Below are positions 1 to 8,653 of a DNA stretch of 64,000 nt, one piece after another (position 1 is the stretch's first letter; every line of letters begins with the position of its first letter). The DNA is from Vibrio atypicus (lineage in GTDB: Bacteria > Pseudomonadota > Gammaproteobacteria > Enterobacterales > Vibrionaceae), in contig NZ_BLID01000001.1 in NCBI RefSeq assembly GCF_009811315.1, positions 558,001 to 622,000 on the forward strand, in the 5' to 3' direction. Both the position numbers and the translations under genes were made by a program. The notes under the pieces are model-generated. The model saw only the letters and a program-made list of their open reading frames with translations. It did not search any database and had not been told where the DNA came from.

Positions 1-880
1 CATCGACTTCAAGGATCAATAGATCATCGACTAAAATGTTTGGCGCGAAGAAGTTCTTATTTTGAGACTGCATAACAATCTTCGATGGGTAACCCACGCC
101 TTGATTAACACCTTTATCATATTCATTATCGTGAGCTAAAAAGGCACCGAACGCATAACCCGTACGGATTGATTGCTGATTAAGGTAAATACCAGACTCT
201 TCATTCATTTTGCGTTGGAATTCTGCGTGGGCAATCACATTCACTTCACCCGCTTCAAATCGTTCACGAGTCGTTAATCCTTCGCTACCGGCCCACTGAT
301 CAGGGTGATGGTGAGTGTAGAAAATAGTGTGGACTTCGCGCTTGTCTCCTGTTGCCTCACGGTACGCCGCAAGCATTGCCTCTGCCGTCTCTTTCGCAGA
401 ACCTGCGTCCGCAATAATCAGCCCTTCGTCCCCTTGAATAAAGGTAATGGAAGCGCCTTCAAACCCGTAAGCGTTGTACATGCGATCGCTAAGTTTGAAG
501 ATAACCGGCTGCGTAAGGTGCCTCTCCATCTCAGCCAACTCAGGATGGATTTTTCCCTCTTTTAGTGCCGCTTCCATGTTTTCGTCAGAATACTCTGGTG
601 TAAAAAGAGGTTCGCCACGCCAAATGATTTCTGGGAACTGGCCGGTGAGATCCTTCCCAGAAAGTTGTACATAGCTATCTTGTTCAGCAGAGCGATTTGG
701 GTCTAAGAACTTAATGCCATTTTTTACTGGGTCGTAGTTTTCAGACAAAACAATGTTGTATTCACTGATATCGAAAGCATGGCTATGGTCACCATGTGTT
801 AAACGTTCAGAAGCATCATGAGAGTGAGCAGAGGCACCAAAAGCAACCAAAACCGATAAAGCAACGAAAGACTTTTTCAT
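1..880 (-). CDS. MBL-fold alkylsulfatase-like exported protein, 3' end outside window
   Basis: The reading frame opens at ATG 880-878 and runs off the left edge with 293 residues visible. Residues 1-18 form a signal peptide ending GASA. The next part resembles the N-terminal region of class III alkylsulfatases (SdsA1/YjcS type), which hydrolyse sulfate esters in the periplasm with a binuclear zinc site. The metal motif is present as THHHPDQ at residues 189-195. Family members normally read THSHxDH, so the last ligand position (195) is Gln instead of His. The gene lies directly downstream of a LysR gene on the same strand. A complete paralogue with an intact motif lies at 44.9-46.9 kb. The substrate is unknown and sulfatase activity should not be assumed. 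Confidence 0.75.
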   Translation of the reverse strand, partial: MKKSFVALSVLVAFGASAHSHDASERLTHGDHSHAFDISEYNIVLSENYDPVKNGIKFLDPNRSAEQDSYVQLSGKDLTGQFPEIIWRGEPLFTPEYSDENMEAALKEGKIHPELAEMERHLTQPVIFKLSDRMYNAYGFEGASITFIQGDEGLIIADAGSAKETAEAMLAAYREATGDKREVHTIFYTHHHPDQWAGSEGLTTRERFEAGEVNVIAHAEFQRKMNEESGIYLNQQSIRTGYAFGAFLAHDNEYDKGVNQGVGYPSKIVMQSQNKNFFAPNILVDDLLILEVD

Positions 881-1059
881 AATATTACCCTGTAGCATTA
901 AATTCAGATTAAGCGTTTCAGGCTTCCTACCCACCAATGAACAAATCCGTCTGCGTTGTTGATGGGGTAATATTAAGTTGACGTCGCTTGGTTAACCATT
1001 GACCAGCGACTATTCAAATCATAGTTAATATCTATGGGTTGTGTTTTGGAGGGTAAATA

Positions 1060-1086
1060 AAAAGCCACTCAATCGAGTGACTTTTG
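1060..1086 (-). terminator. Rho-independent terminator of the LysR gene
   Basis: On the minus strand a GTCACTC/GAGTGGC stem with a GATT loop is followed by TTTTTATTT. It overlaps the last codons and stop of the LysR gene, so it should separate LysR transcription from the alkylsulfatase-like gene downstream. Confidence 0.7.
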
Positions 1087-1914
1087 CAATAGTGTTTTGA
1101 TACGTTCACGTACTTCTTTATGTGCCGTATTCTTGATATACCGTCGATGGTAGATCAGCTTTAATTCGTATGGGCGAATTGGGAAAGGGGAATCTAATAT
1201 CTTTAAGCCGAGCTCTTTTGCCAAGCCGAACATGCTCTCTGCAACAATACAGATAGCATCGGTATTTCTTACGCTAAGAAGTAAGTTTGATGGCCCACTC
1301 ACCTCACGCACAATGTTACGCTTAAACGATTCTTCAGTACGAGTTTCTAAGGCGCTTAGGTTTCTATCTTGTAACCTCAATCGAACGTGTTCCGCTTGCT
1401 CGAATTGTTCAATACTAAGGGTATTATCTATGAATGGGTGTTCGTTTCGACAAGCAAAGCCAATCTTCAATTCACAGATAGGCTCAGTAACAAAAGTATG
1501 ATCATTCACGGTTATATCATCAAACAGCATATCCACTTCACCGGAACGAATTTTATCGAGAACACCGTATTCAACCGCCGGGCTCTCAGAGAGTAAAACG
1601 CCCTCCATGTTCGGCAGAGACTGTAAAATAACTTCAGGCCCACACACGACCAATCGACGTTGCGAGTATAGTGCCTGTTCAAGCTGCCCCATTATCGGTC
1701 GCATTTGTTGAGCCAGAGCATCTGCAGCTTCAGTCGGTTGAATGGAACGCCCTACCTTCATAAATAAAGGCTGACCATAGCTCTCTTCAAACTTTTTGAT
1801 GGCACTGCTCATAGATGGCTGCGTCATATCTAAATGTTCCGCCGCCTTAGTGACGCTGCCAAAATCATACACAGCAAGAAAGTGTTTGATAAAATTCAAA
1901 TTCATCGATGTCAT
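1069..1914 (-). CDS. LysR-family transcriptional regulator
   Basis: About 281 residues. The N-terminal 60 residues form the LysR winged helix (FLAVYDFGSVTKAAEHL, then QPSMSSAIKKFEE), and the rest is a periplasmic-binding-protein-like effector domain. GTG 1917, ATG 1914 and ATG 1905 are all possible starts; ATG 1914 is used here and none has a strong ribosome site. The gene is upstream of, and codirectional with, the alkylsulfatase-like gene and divergent from the U32 gene, so either could be its target. The effector cannot be told from sequence. Confidence 0.85.
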   Translation of the reverse strand: MTSMNLNFIKHFLAVYDFGSVTKAAEHLDMTQPSMSSAIKKFEESYGQPLFMKVGRSIQPTEAADALAQQMRPIMGQLEQALYSQRRLVVCGPEVILQSLPNMEGVLLSESPAVEYGVLDKIRSGEVDMLFDDITVNDHTFVTEPICELKIGFACRNEHPFIDNTLSIEQFEQAEHVRLRLQDRNLSALETRTEESFKRNIVREVSGPSNLLLSVRNTDAICIVAESMFGLAKELGLKILDSPFPIRPYELKLIYHRRYIKNTAHKEVRERIKTLLQKSLD

Positions 1915-2140
1915 CACTGTATTAGCATCAAGCCGCTAGCTATAAAATAGGTCTTTTAACATACACTTAAGCCAAAATCGTGGTCAATTAAAGTTGTTGT
2001 CTATGCTATCAAGTCGACAAATCGCACTCATGACGTTATTTGTTTTTGACTCAGATTAATAAAAGGTTAACTAATCAAACATCACTTGTGTGAAACCCGT
2101 AAACTGCGTGCCTGTTTTCGACTGAGTGAAGAGATAAATA

Positions 2141-4129
2141 GTGACACGCGATCAATTTGAGTTATTGGCTCCCGGTGGTGATTTAGATTCTATAAAAGCG
2201 GCCATTGCAGCGGGTGCAGACGCCATATACTGTGGCTTAGACCGCTTTAATGCACGTAACCGAGCCACCAACCTTACGTTAGATAACTTAAATGGCGTTT
2301 TACGCTTGGCTCATGAGCACAACTGCAAAATTTTTCTTACGCTGAATGTTTTAATATTAGAAAGTGAAATCCCAGCGATCGTGCGCCTGCTGAGCCAGTT
2401 AAACACCACTCAGATTGACGGCGTCATCGTGCAAGATCTTGGCTTAGCTTATATCTTAAAACACCACTTCCCTGATCTTGATGTCCACGCATCTACCCAG
2501 TTGAATACCCATAATGAAGGGCAAATCCTATTTCTTAATCAACTGACGGCAAGCCGAGTGAATTTATCTCGAGAGCTCAATATCAACGAGATAAAGCATC
2601 TCGCAGAGTTTGGCCGCGAGCATGATGTGATGATGGAAGTGTTCGTTCACGGTTCTTACTGCATTGGTTTTTCAGGGATCTGTTATATCAGCTCGGCTCG
2701 CAATGGCGCATCAGGCAACCGCGGCCGCTGCAGTCAGCCTTGTCGTGAGGAATATGAGACCACCAAAACAGGCAATAGCTACCCACTAAACATGAAAGAT
2801 AATTCTGCGTTTGGTGATTTGGAAGTTTTGGCTGACGCTGGCGTTTACTCACTGAAAGTAGAAGGACGGATCAAGAAATCCCACTACGTTTATACTGTGG
2901 TTGATAACTGGCGCAAACAAATTGACCGCTTATGTGACGGTGTTGAACTTTCATCTGATACGCGTGAGCTGTATACGGTATTTAATCGTGATTTTTCCAA
3001 CGCCTTTTTACAGGGTGATTTTGGTAAAGCGATGTACATTGATAATCCTCGAGATCACGCCGTAAAACACTTCTCAAAAGTATACAAGTGCGAGTCGGTG
3101 GAAGATGTACAAGTCGTCAAGAAGAAGCTTTATGACGACAAAACAGCCATCATTGAAACCGTAGCGGAAAAAACGCAAGACTTTGATATCTCGTCAAATC
3201 AAGACTCTAGTCGCAGCTTAAAGGGCGCGATTGATGTACCTACATTGCCCCCTTTAACACCAGCTGCACCCTCGGAGCAAACCCGCTTATCGGTATTGAT
3301 CTCATCAGAGAGAGATATCGATTTAGTTGAGCAAGCCGATATTGACCTCTACTACCAAATGCCGATGGGGCTTAAATCTGAGTGCGACGCTTTAATTGCA
3401 CTATTCCAAGCTCATCCTAAATTAAAGCCTTGGTTTCCTGCGATTTTAATTGGAGAAGATTACCAAGCGGCACGCACATTTTTAGCAGCAATTAAGCCTG
3501 ATAATCTCATCACCAATAACTCAGGTGTAGGCATTTTGGCGCAGGCACTCGGCTTAAACTGGGTAGCAGGACCGCAGATGAATACGACCAACTCATATTC
3601 TCTTAAGTGTTTGAACGAAGAGTTTGCTGCAAGTGGTGCGTTTATTTCTAATGAACTGAACATGAAACAGATGCGTCATATTAAGCGCCCTGAATCTATG
3701 CGCTTATTTTACAGTATCTACCACCCAAATACCTTGCTTACTAGCCGTCAATGTTTGTTCCAACAGACTGAAGGCTGTAAGAAAATTAAGGTCAACAAAG
3801 GGTGTCTAAAACGTTGTGAAAAACGCACTTCAATCATCAACCTAAAAGATAATCCATATGTCGTGCAGAAACATAGAGGTAGCCATAACTCTATCTACAG
3901 TGAACACAACGTATTGAACTTAGAACTTTTGCAAGACTTACCGCAGCTACTGACAGATGTGTTGATTGACCTACGTGATATTCAGACAGAAACCAAGGTA
4001 TCAGTAAGTAAGTCTGAATTGATTGATACGTTTTTAGCAATATTGAATAGACATGACGAGATAGGTGCTGAGCAACTGCATAGCCTTATCCAACCTACGG
4101 CTAATGCACAATATATGAAAGGGTTGTAG
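2141..4129 (+). CDS. U32-family protein (RlhA/TrhP/YhbU superfamily)
   Basis: 662 residues starting at GTG, with GAAGAG a few bases upstream. The N-terminal half is a U32 barrel (LLAPGGDLDSIKAAIAAGADAIYCG) and carries the family signature EVFVHGSYCIGFSGICYIS near residue 170, followed by GRCSQPC. Characterised relatives act in tRNA or 23S rRNA hydroxylation (TrhP, RlhA) or with UbiU/UbiV; early members were called collagenases. The C-terminal third differs from E. coli RlhA and has its own Cys cluster (CLFQQTEGCKK ... GCLKRC). The exact reaction is therefore uncertain. A degraded copy of its last ~310 bp lies at 4634-4944, beyond the DUF3297 gene. Confidence 0.85.
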   Translation: MTRDQFELLAPGGDLDSIKAAIAAGADAIYCGLDRFNARNRATNLTLDNLNGVLRLAHEHNCKIFLTLNVLILESEIPAIVRLLSQLNTTQIDGVIVQDLGLAYILKHHFPDLDVHASTQLNTHNEGQILFLNQLTASRVNLSRELNINEIKHLAEFGREHDVMMEVFVHGSYCIGFSGICYISSARNGASGNRGRCSQPCREEYETTKTGNSYPLNMKDNSAFGDLEVLADAGVYSLKVEGRIKKSHYVYTVVDNWRKQIDRLCDGVELSSDTRELYTVFNRDFSNAFLQGDFGKAMYIDNPRDHAVKHFSKVYKCESVEDVQVVKKKLYDDKTAIIETVAEKTQDFDISSNQDSSRSLKGAIDVPTLPPLTPAAPSEQTRLSVLISSERDIDLVEQADIDLYYQMPMGLKSECDALIALFQAHPKLKPWFPAILIGEDYQAARTFLAAIKPDNLITNNSGVGILAQALGLNWVAGPQMNTTNSYSLKCLNEEFAASGAFISNELNMKQMRHIKRPESMRLFYSIYHPNTLLTSRQCLFQQTEGCKKIKVNKGCLKRCEKRTSIINLKDNPYVVQKHRGSHNSIYSEHNVLNLELLQDLPQLLTDVLIDLRDIQTETKVSVSKSELIDTFLAILNRHDEIGAEQLHSLIQPTANAQYMKGL

Positions 4130-4171
4130 TCACGCTAATGTAGCGCGAATCGTCGACTACGATTACAATTC

Positions 4172-4200
4172 TTGAACACTGAACGCGCTGTGACTACAAT
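4172..4200 (+). promoter_or_regulatory. Sigma-70 promoter of DUF3297 copy 1
   Basis: TTGAAC (4172-4177) and TACAAT (4195-4200) are separated by exactly 17 bp. The -10 box lies inside the 331-bp repeat and the -35 box lies just outside it. The second copy has the same arrangement with an unrelated spacer. Confidence 0.7.
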
Positions 4201-4521
4201 GGCGCACTTTTTTTACGGACTTCAAGGTCACACAAAATGACAGATACAGCAAAACCAGCTCTACCAGACCGCCTTGCGGGTAACCCTCGTAGCCCATTCT
4301 TTGTAAAAGAGTGCTTCGACCACCAGATCGGTATTCGTTTCAAAGGTAAAGAGCGTACTGACGTTGAAGAGTACTGCATTAGCGAAGGTTGGGTAAAAAT
4401 TGCTTCTCCAAAAGCAAAAGACCGTTTCGGCAACCCAATGCTTATCCAACTGAAAGGTGAAGTTGAAGCGTACTACGTTTAAGTCTTCAGCGAACAACAT
4501 CGAAAAGCCACTTTTGAAAGT
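4191..4521 (+). repeat. 331-bp direct repeat, left copy
   Basis: By direct reading this stretch matches 10692-11022 base for base (offset 6501). It starts at TGACTACAAT within the promoter spacer, contains the whole DUF3297 gene and stops inside its terminator stem. Bases 4190/10691 and 4522/11023 differ, which fixes the limits. Confidence 0.95.
4237..4482 (+). CDS. DUF3297 family protein, copy 1
   Basis: 81 residues with no signal peptide or membrane segment, so probably cytosolic. It matches the DUF3297 family by its conserved LPDRLAGNP start and GWVKIASPKAKDRFGNP core. The family function is not known to me. The leader contains an AAGGTCACACAAA stretch rather than a strong ribosome site. 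This copy is identical in DNA and protein to the one at 10738-10983. Its own terminator is cut after the first arm (at 4521), so its transcript must end at the next hairpin at about 4574-4611. Confidence 0.85.
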   Translation: MTDTAKPALPDRLAGNPRSPFFVKECFDHQIGIRFKGKERTDVEEYCISEGWVKIASPKAKDRFGNPMLIQLKGEVEAYYV

Positions 4522-4573
4522 TAACTCCGATAAGTTAAGTAAATGATCAATTGAACGATCCGATGGCTGTTTG

Positions 4574-4611
4574 AAAATACCCTCAAGTATTAGTGTTTGA
4601 GGGTATTTTTA
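4574..4611. terminator. Strong bidirectional terminator after DUF3297 copy 1
   Basis: A 13-bp perfect stem (AAAATACCCTCAA / TTGAGGGTATTTT) with a 10-base loop and a T tract. It can stop transcription coming from copy 1 and marks the left edge of the decayed U32 fragment. Confidence 0.85.
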
Positions 4612-4633
4612 TTTTGGCATATTGGTGTAGTTG

Positions 4634-4944
4634 TGAAAGCGTACTTCAATCATAAACGTTAAAGACAACCCTTATGTGGTTCAGAAACACAAGGCTAGCC
4701 ATAACTCTGTCTACAGTAAATACTACGTATTGAACTTAGAGATCTTGTAAGACTTACCACGGCTGTTCCCCTATGTGTTTATTGACCCACGAGATCTTCA
4801 AACCGAAACCCAAGTATCGGCAAGTAAAACAAAGTTAACCGGCATTTTCCTAGAACTACTAAAGGTGAATAATGACCACAATATGGCAATTATCAACCAA
4901 ACAATCTGCCCTTACGGCAAAGCCAATACTTAAAAAGCTTGTAG
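4634..4944 (+). pseudogene. Decayed 3' end of a second U32 gene
   Basis: This stretch aligns with the last ~310 bp of the intact U32 gene (3817-4129). Shared pieces include cttcaatcat, gccataactctgtctacag, tacgtattgaacttaga and the terminal Gln-Tyr-Leu-Lys-Ser-Leu-stop (the intact gene ends Gln-Tyr-Met-Lys-Gly-Leu-stop). It carries an in-frame stop (atcttgtaag), small indels and many substitutions, and has no 5' part. It is a gene remnant, not an expressed product. Confidence 0.85.
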
Positions 4945-4956
4945 AACAAATTAAGG

Positions 4957-6606
4957 TTACGGGACATAAAGGTAAGGCTTACTTGTCAGATTACTTGCTT
5001 TAAGCATATCTATATCTTCTGGTGAAAAATACCAACGAAGAGTACAAACACTATGGCTACTTTCTAACACGTGACGACCTTGGTTTAGCCAAATCTTTGC
5101 TTCATCGGCGGTAGCAACCCCGTCAATCGAACAAGAGTTAACTCCATCAGAGCTGACTGTATACCAACCGGAACGCAATATCGCTCTATCGACCTTTGAT
5201 TCCGTCTCCCATCCAAGTGCCAAAACAGATGGAGCGATAGTCACGTAATTTTGCTTTAAGAGGTGACGGTCTTTCTCTATCAACCAGTCGGGAATACGAT
5301 AGCTTTCAATGACTAACACGGGCTTGACGTAAAGTATTTGAGACCAGACATTATATTCACCGCTATGGTAGCGATCGACTTTGATACCAGATGTACGCCA
5401 ATTAAATGTAGAAGGCCGAAACAAACCTATACCTTCAAACGCGAAAACAGCCTGATCTTTCGAAACTTGTTTATCGATAAAATTATGTAGGGCGACTTGA
5501 TGATCATTATTAAACTCTGTCGCATACCTGATACTTCGAAATGCCATCATTGCAATAAAAAGTATGCAAAGATATATCCTACTCTTAGTCCAGAAGTTTG
5601 GAATTTCGGTAGAATACTTAACAGCGAAGCCAACTAAAAGTGCAACTAGTGGATATAGAGTTATCAGATTATATGCATGGTAGTGTGGATTTGCTATTAC
5701 TGATAGGATAGCGAGAAATACCAATGCTAAGGCGCATTGTTTCTGATTAGAATTAAACTTTTTCCACTGTAATACTCCTAAAGCTCCGCCAATGAAAGCC
5801 AGTCCCCAATAAATAAAATCTTGAACTAAGTAACGAGATAGAACTTTATACTTTAATAAGCTATTCCCAGAGCTTGACTGAGCGGAGTACAACATGAGAT
5901 CGCGGGTCGTCTGATAGAAAAGTTCTAAGGAGTGAGTGCCTGTTGTAAAAACAAACAAGGAAATACAAACTACAACACCCAATAAACCAGAAAAAATACC
6001 ACGAACAAGAGAACTGATACTTCTCATTGATATTAGATGAACAATCATGTAAAAGCCAATAACTGTACATATAACAATTGCTTTAAATTTAAAAAGCATT
6101 GCTAGGCAAAGTAGAACTCCAACATACAACATCTTTCGCGTATGACTGTAGGTCCTCAGGTAAAGCACTATCAATATCTGTAACCAAAGAGAGAGAATAA
6201 CTAAATCTGGACGAATATCTAATCCGCGAACAACCATCGCTGAAGTTGAAAGCCAAAGAAGAATTGTTACGAGAGAAACACGTTTCGAAAAAAACAATCT
6301 AAGAAGATTATATACTTGCCAACTTACCAACCCTGTAATTGCAATAAATACTGTCCGAAAAAAGTAAACAATTTCAAACTTATTGAAAAAAAACAAAAAT
6401 GGTAACTGCATCCATTCAAATAACAATGTATAGCTATCAATGTTAAAGTCGATTTCTGGTACTCTTCCAATACTTAGTAGCCAAGACGTGTAAATCGCCA
6501 TATAGTCATCATTAATTAGAATGGCATTAAATGCCACATAAAAGTAGACAAATACCAATAGTAAAAAAGATAAACTAATTAAATATTTAAAGCCTCCACT
6601 ATTCAT
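4957..6606 (-). CDS. Multipass GT-C-like glycosyltransferase (GtrC-type), last gene of glycan operon
   Basis: 549 residues with roughly ten hydrophobic segments over the first ~380 residues and a soluble, probably periplasmic, C-terminal part. The first outer loop has an acidic pair (INDDYMAIYTSWLL) near residues 31-34, as in ArnT/PMT-like GT-C enzymes, which use polyprenyl-phosphate sugars in the periplasm. The ATG overlaps the end of the methyltransferase gene by 8 bp. With GtrB and GtrA upstream, it fits the serotype-specific transferase of a three-part Gtr system. Family assignment rests on topology and context rather than strong motifs. The region is AT-rich compared with its surroundings. 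Confidence 0.65.
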   Translation of the reverse strand: MNSGGFKYLISLSFLLLVFVYFYVAFNAILINDDYMAIYTSWLLSIGRVPEIDFNIDSYTLLFEWMQLPFLFFFNKFEIVYFFRTVFIAITGLVSWQVYNLLRLFFSKRVSLVTILLWLSTSAMVVRGLDIRPDLVILSLWLQILIVLYLRTYSHTRKMLYVGVLLCLAMLFKFKAIVICTVIGFYMIVHLISMRSISSLVRGIFSGLLGVVVCISLFVFTTGTHSLELFYQTTRDLMLYSAQSSSGNSLLKYKVLSRYLVQDFIYWGLAFIGGALGVLQWKKFNSNQKQCALALVFLAILSVIANPHYHAYNLITLYPLVALLVGFAVKYSTEIPNFWTKSRIYLCILFIAMMAFRSIRYATEFNNDHQVALHNFIDKQVSKDQAVFAFEGIGLFRPSTFNWRTSGIKVDRYHSGEYNVWSQILYVKPVLVIESYRIPDWLIEKDRHLLKQNYVTIAPSVLALGWETESKVDRAILRSGWYTVSSDGVNSCSIDGVATADEAKIWLNQGRHVLESSHSVCTLRWYFSPEDIDMLKASNLTSKPYLYVP

Positions 6607-7318
6607 ACTTTCTAAGCATCCAGACTTGTTTGGTTTTTAAACAATCTGGCCAAATTGATTCCAAGGTAGTTAAAAAAGATATTAAGAATCTTGGAATAAA
6701 ATTATAAAAAAAACTTGGAAGTGCAAGGATTGACCTAGAGTCAACAACTTCAAAGCCATGCAATCGCGCGAGCTCTCTAATGCTCGTACTACTATTAGTA
6801 TATATCTCACCACCTAGTTCATTCTTAAACATACTTGTCCATGTACGCGGAGACCAACGTAAGCTATCCATGATCAAACACCCACCGGGTTCAACTATGC
6901 GCTTAAACTCTGAAAACAAACGCTTCTGATCGTCACAATGGAACAAAAACCTACTGGATAGCACTATCGATAATTCATTATCTTTAAAGTGCGTAGAGTA
7001 TATATCCTGCTTTGAGAACTCTATATTCTCACATTCGTAGTTCTCTCTACATACAGATAGCATCTCCTCAGAATAGTCGGAAGCGTAAACCTTGTCAGCG
7101 TTCACAGAAATAATTATCGGGAGCATTCTTCCTGTGCCACAAGGTATATCAAGGATCGAGTTTTTCAGCTTACACCTATTTAAAAATTCATTAAATAACT
7201 GCTCCTCCGTACGGTGAACAAACTTGCCACCAATGTTAGAAAACCTCAGCTCTTCATACTGCTTAACAGTGTTAGCATCACTATAAAAGTCTTTTTTTTC
7301 TTGCTTATTACTTTTGAT
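6599..7318 (-). CDS. Class I SAM-dependent methyltransferase with no canonical start codon
   Basis: From the first ATG (7126) the protein would lack its SAM site. The open frame, however, continues upstream without a stop to 7318 and encodes motif I (ILDIPCGTGRML) about 53-64 residues in, followed by YASDYSEEML and the later IVEPGGCLIMD. The only well-placed start is ATC at 7318-7316, seven bases after AGGAG (7330-7326), which directly follows the gtrA stop; no ATG, GTG or TTG exists between. The gene therefore either uses a rare ATC start or has lost its ATG by mutation. A role in methylating a glycan or lipid-linked sugar is inferred from context. About 239 residues. Confidence 0.7.
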   Translation of the reverse strand: MKSNKQEKKDFYSDANTVKQYEELRFSNIGGKFVHRTEEQLFNEFLNRCKLKNSILDIPCGTGRMLPIIISVNADKVYASDYSEEMLSVCRENYECENIEFSKQDIYSTHFKDNELSIVLSSRFLFHCDDQKRLFSEFKRIVEPGGCLIMDSLRWSPRTWTSMFKNELGGEIYTNSSTSIRELARLHGFEVVDSRSILALPSFFYNFIPRFLISFLTTLESIWPDCLKTKQVWMLRKYE

Positions 7319-7330
7319 ACTTAATCTCCT

Positions 7331-7708
7331 TTAACGAATTATCTGTTGTGCTCGACTAAAAACGATACGCTTCATCAATAGATATACAATAGGAAAACGA
7401 ACAATAACCACTATTACTTGAGCGAGCAATACATCAAATCCAACTAAATTTTTCAAAAAATATAGTAATATTAAGCTACAGGATAACGATATTAGTGTTA
7501 TGATAAAAAATTTAGTGAACTTTCTAAAACTCTTATACATCGAAAATGTATAATTAGAGTTCATTATGTAGCTAAAAACAGTCCCCAAAATAAATGACAC
7601 TGTAGACGCTAATAGATAATGTATACCTAAACTAACTAAAGTGTAAAAAATAAGATAGCTAATAATAGTATTAATGAGGCCTACCGACCCATATTTAACA
7701 ATTCTCAT
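7331..7708 (-). CDS. GtrA-family membrane protein (putative polyprenyl-phosphate-sugar flippase)
   Basis: 125 residues with four hydrophobic helices and the GtrA-type opening IVKYGSVGLINTIISYLIF, plus the typical NSNYTFS element between helices 2 and 3. GtrA proteins are thought to flip undecaprenyl-phosphate-linked glucose, or another hexose, across the inner membrane. Its start overlaps the GtrB-like gene by 14 bp, so translation is probably coupled. The methyltransferase ribosome site begins immediately after its stop. Confidence 0.85.
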   Translation of the reverse strand: MRIVKYGSVGLINTIISYLIFYTLVSLGIHYLLASTVSFILGTVFSYIMNSNYTFSMYKSFRKFTKFFIITLISLSCSLILLYFLKNLVGFDVLLAQVIVVIVRFPIVYLLMKRIVFSRAQQIIR

Positions 7709-8645
7709 CAGAATCTTTCATATTCTTTGTATACCTTATAATGTAATCTGGTCTAGACTGACCCTGCTCAAATATTCTTCCTACATAAGACCCAATCAAA
7801 GCTATAAAAAACAGTAATAATCCAGAAAAGAAAACTTGAAAGAATATAATTGATGTCCAACCATCAACGGTTGTACCAAAGATAAATTTGCTGACCATGG
7901 CTTTAGTCAGGTAAATAAGACCTAATGACCACATGATTGTTGAAACAACAAACATTAGCTGTATAGGTATTCTAGAAAAGTTTAAGATAGCATCTGATGC
8001 CAAATTCATCATTTTAGATATTGAGTATTTAGTCTTACCCGCATATCGCGCATCTCGATTATATCTAACAATTGTTTGGTTAAAGCCTATAATTGCAAAT
8101 AATCCTCTCAAATACTTATGCTTCTCTTTGAATCCAGATATGGCTTTTTTTACAGGCTTAGTAAACGCTCGGAAGTCACCGCAATCTTCAATGAGATTTG
8201 CTGGAGAAGTAAGAGACAGAAACCGATAGAACATTTTTGCACTAGCCAGTTTAAAAATAGACTCATTGCTTCTAGAAATCCGCTGAGCATGAACAATATC
8301 AAAGCCGTTTTCTATCTGTTCAATGAGTTGTGAAATAACTTCAGGCGGGTCCTGAAGGTCAATATCTATTGTAACGTTAATCTCACCTTCAGCGGCCTCT
8401 ATGCCAGCAAATAAAGCCATCTGCTGTCCAACATTTGCAGCGAGGTGAAGAACCACCCATCTGCTGTCTCTAGTAGCGATCGCATCCAATAATACCGCAC
8501 TTTTATCTACGCTAGCGTCATTGACAACGACAAATTCAAACTCATAGTGCGCATTCTCTGAGGCCATTTGAATTAATCGAGTGTAATACTCTTCAATTAC
8601 AGCTTCCTCATTAAAGCATGGAGCAATGATGCTGACTTTCTTCAT
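7695..8645 (-). CDS. GtrB-like glycosyltransferase family 2 (polyprenyl-phosphate sugar synthase)
   Basis: 316 residues. The GT-A domain shows VSIIAPCFNEEAVIEEYY at the N-terminus, VVVNDAS, and the metal and donor motif DIDLQDPPEVI near residues 97-107, then the HAQRISRSNES segment. Two C-terminal helices anchor it in the inner membrane. Family members (GtrB, DPM1, ArnC relatives) move a sugar from a nucleotide donor to undecaprenyl phosphate. The next gene downstream is the GtrA-like flippase, as in phage serotype-conversion operons. The transferred sugar cannot be read from the sequence. Confidence 0.88.
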   Translation of the reverse strand: MKKVSIIAPCFNEEAVIEEYYTRLIQMASENAHYEFEFVVVNDASVDKSAVLLDAIATRDSRWVVLHLAANVGQQMALFAGIEAAEGEINVTIDIDLQDPPEVISQLIEQIENGFDIVHAQRISRSNESIFKLASAKMFYRFLSLTSPANLIEDCGDFRAFTKPVKKAISGFKEKHKYLRGLFAIIGFNQTIVRYNRDARYAGKTKYSISKMMNLASDAILNFSRIPIQLMFVVSTIMWSLGLIYLTKAMVSKFIFGTTVDGWTSIIFFQVFFSGLLLFFIALIGSYVGRIFEQGQSRPDYIIRYTKNMKDSDENC

Positions 8646-8653
8646 ATAAAATC

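Noticed and set aside
305..674. Plus-strand frames opposite the truncated alkylsulfatase-like gene
   Set aside because: They lie wholly antisense to a frame with clear family motifs.
6599..7126. Methyltransferase as a 175-residue truncated gene from the first ATG
   Set aside because: The same frame continues upstream to the gtrA stop and encodes the SAM motif with a well-placed ribosome site, so the gene is full length with an odd start.
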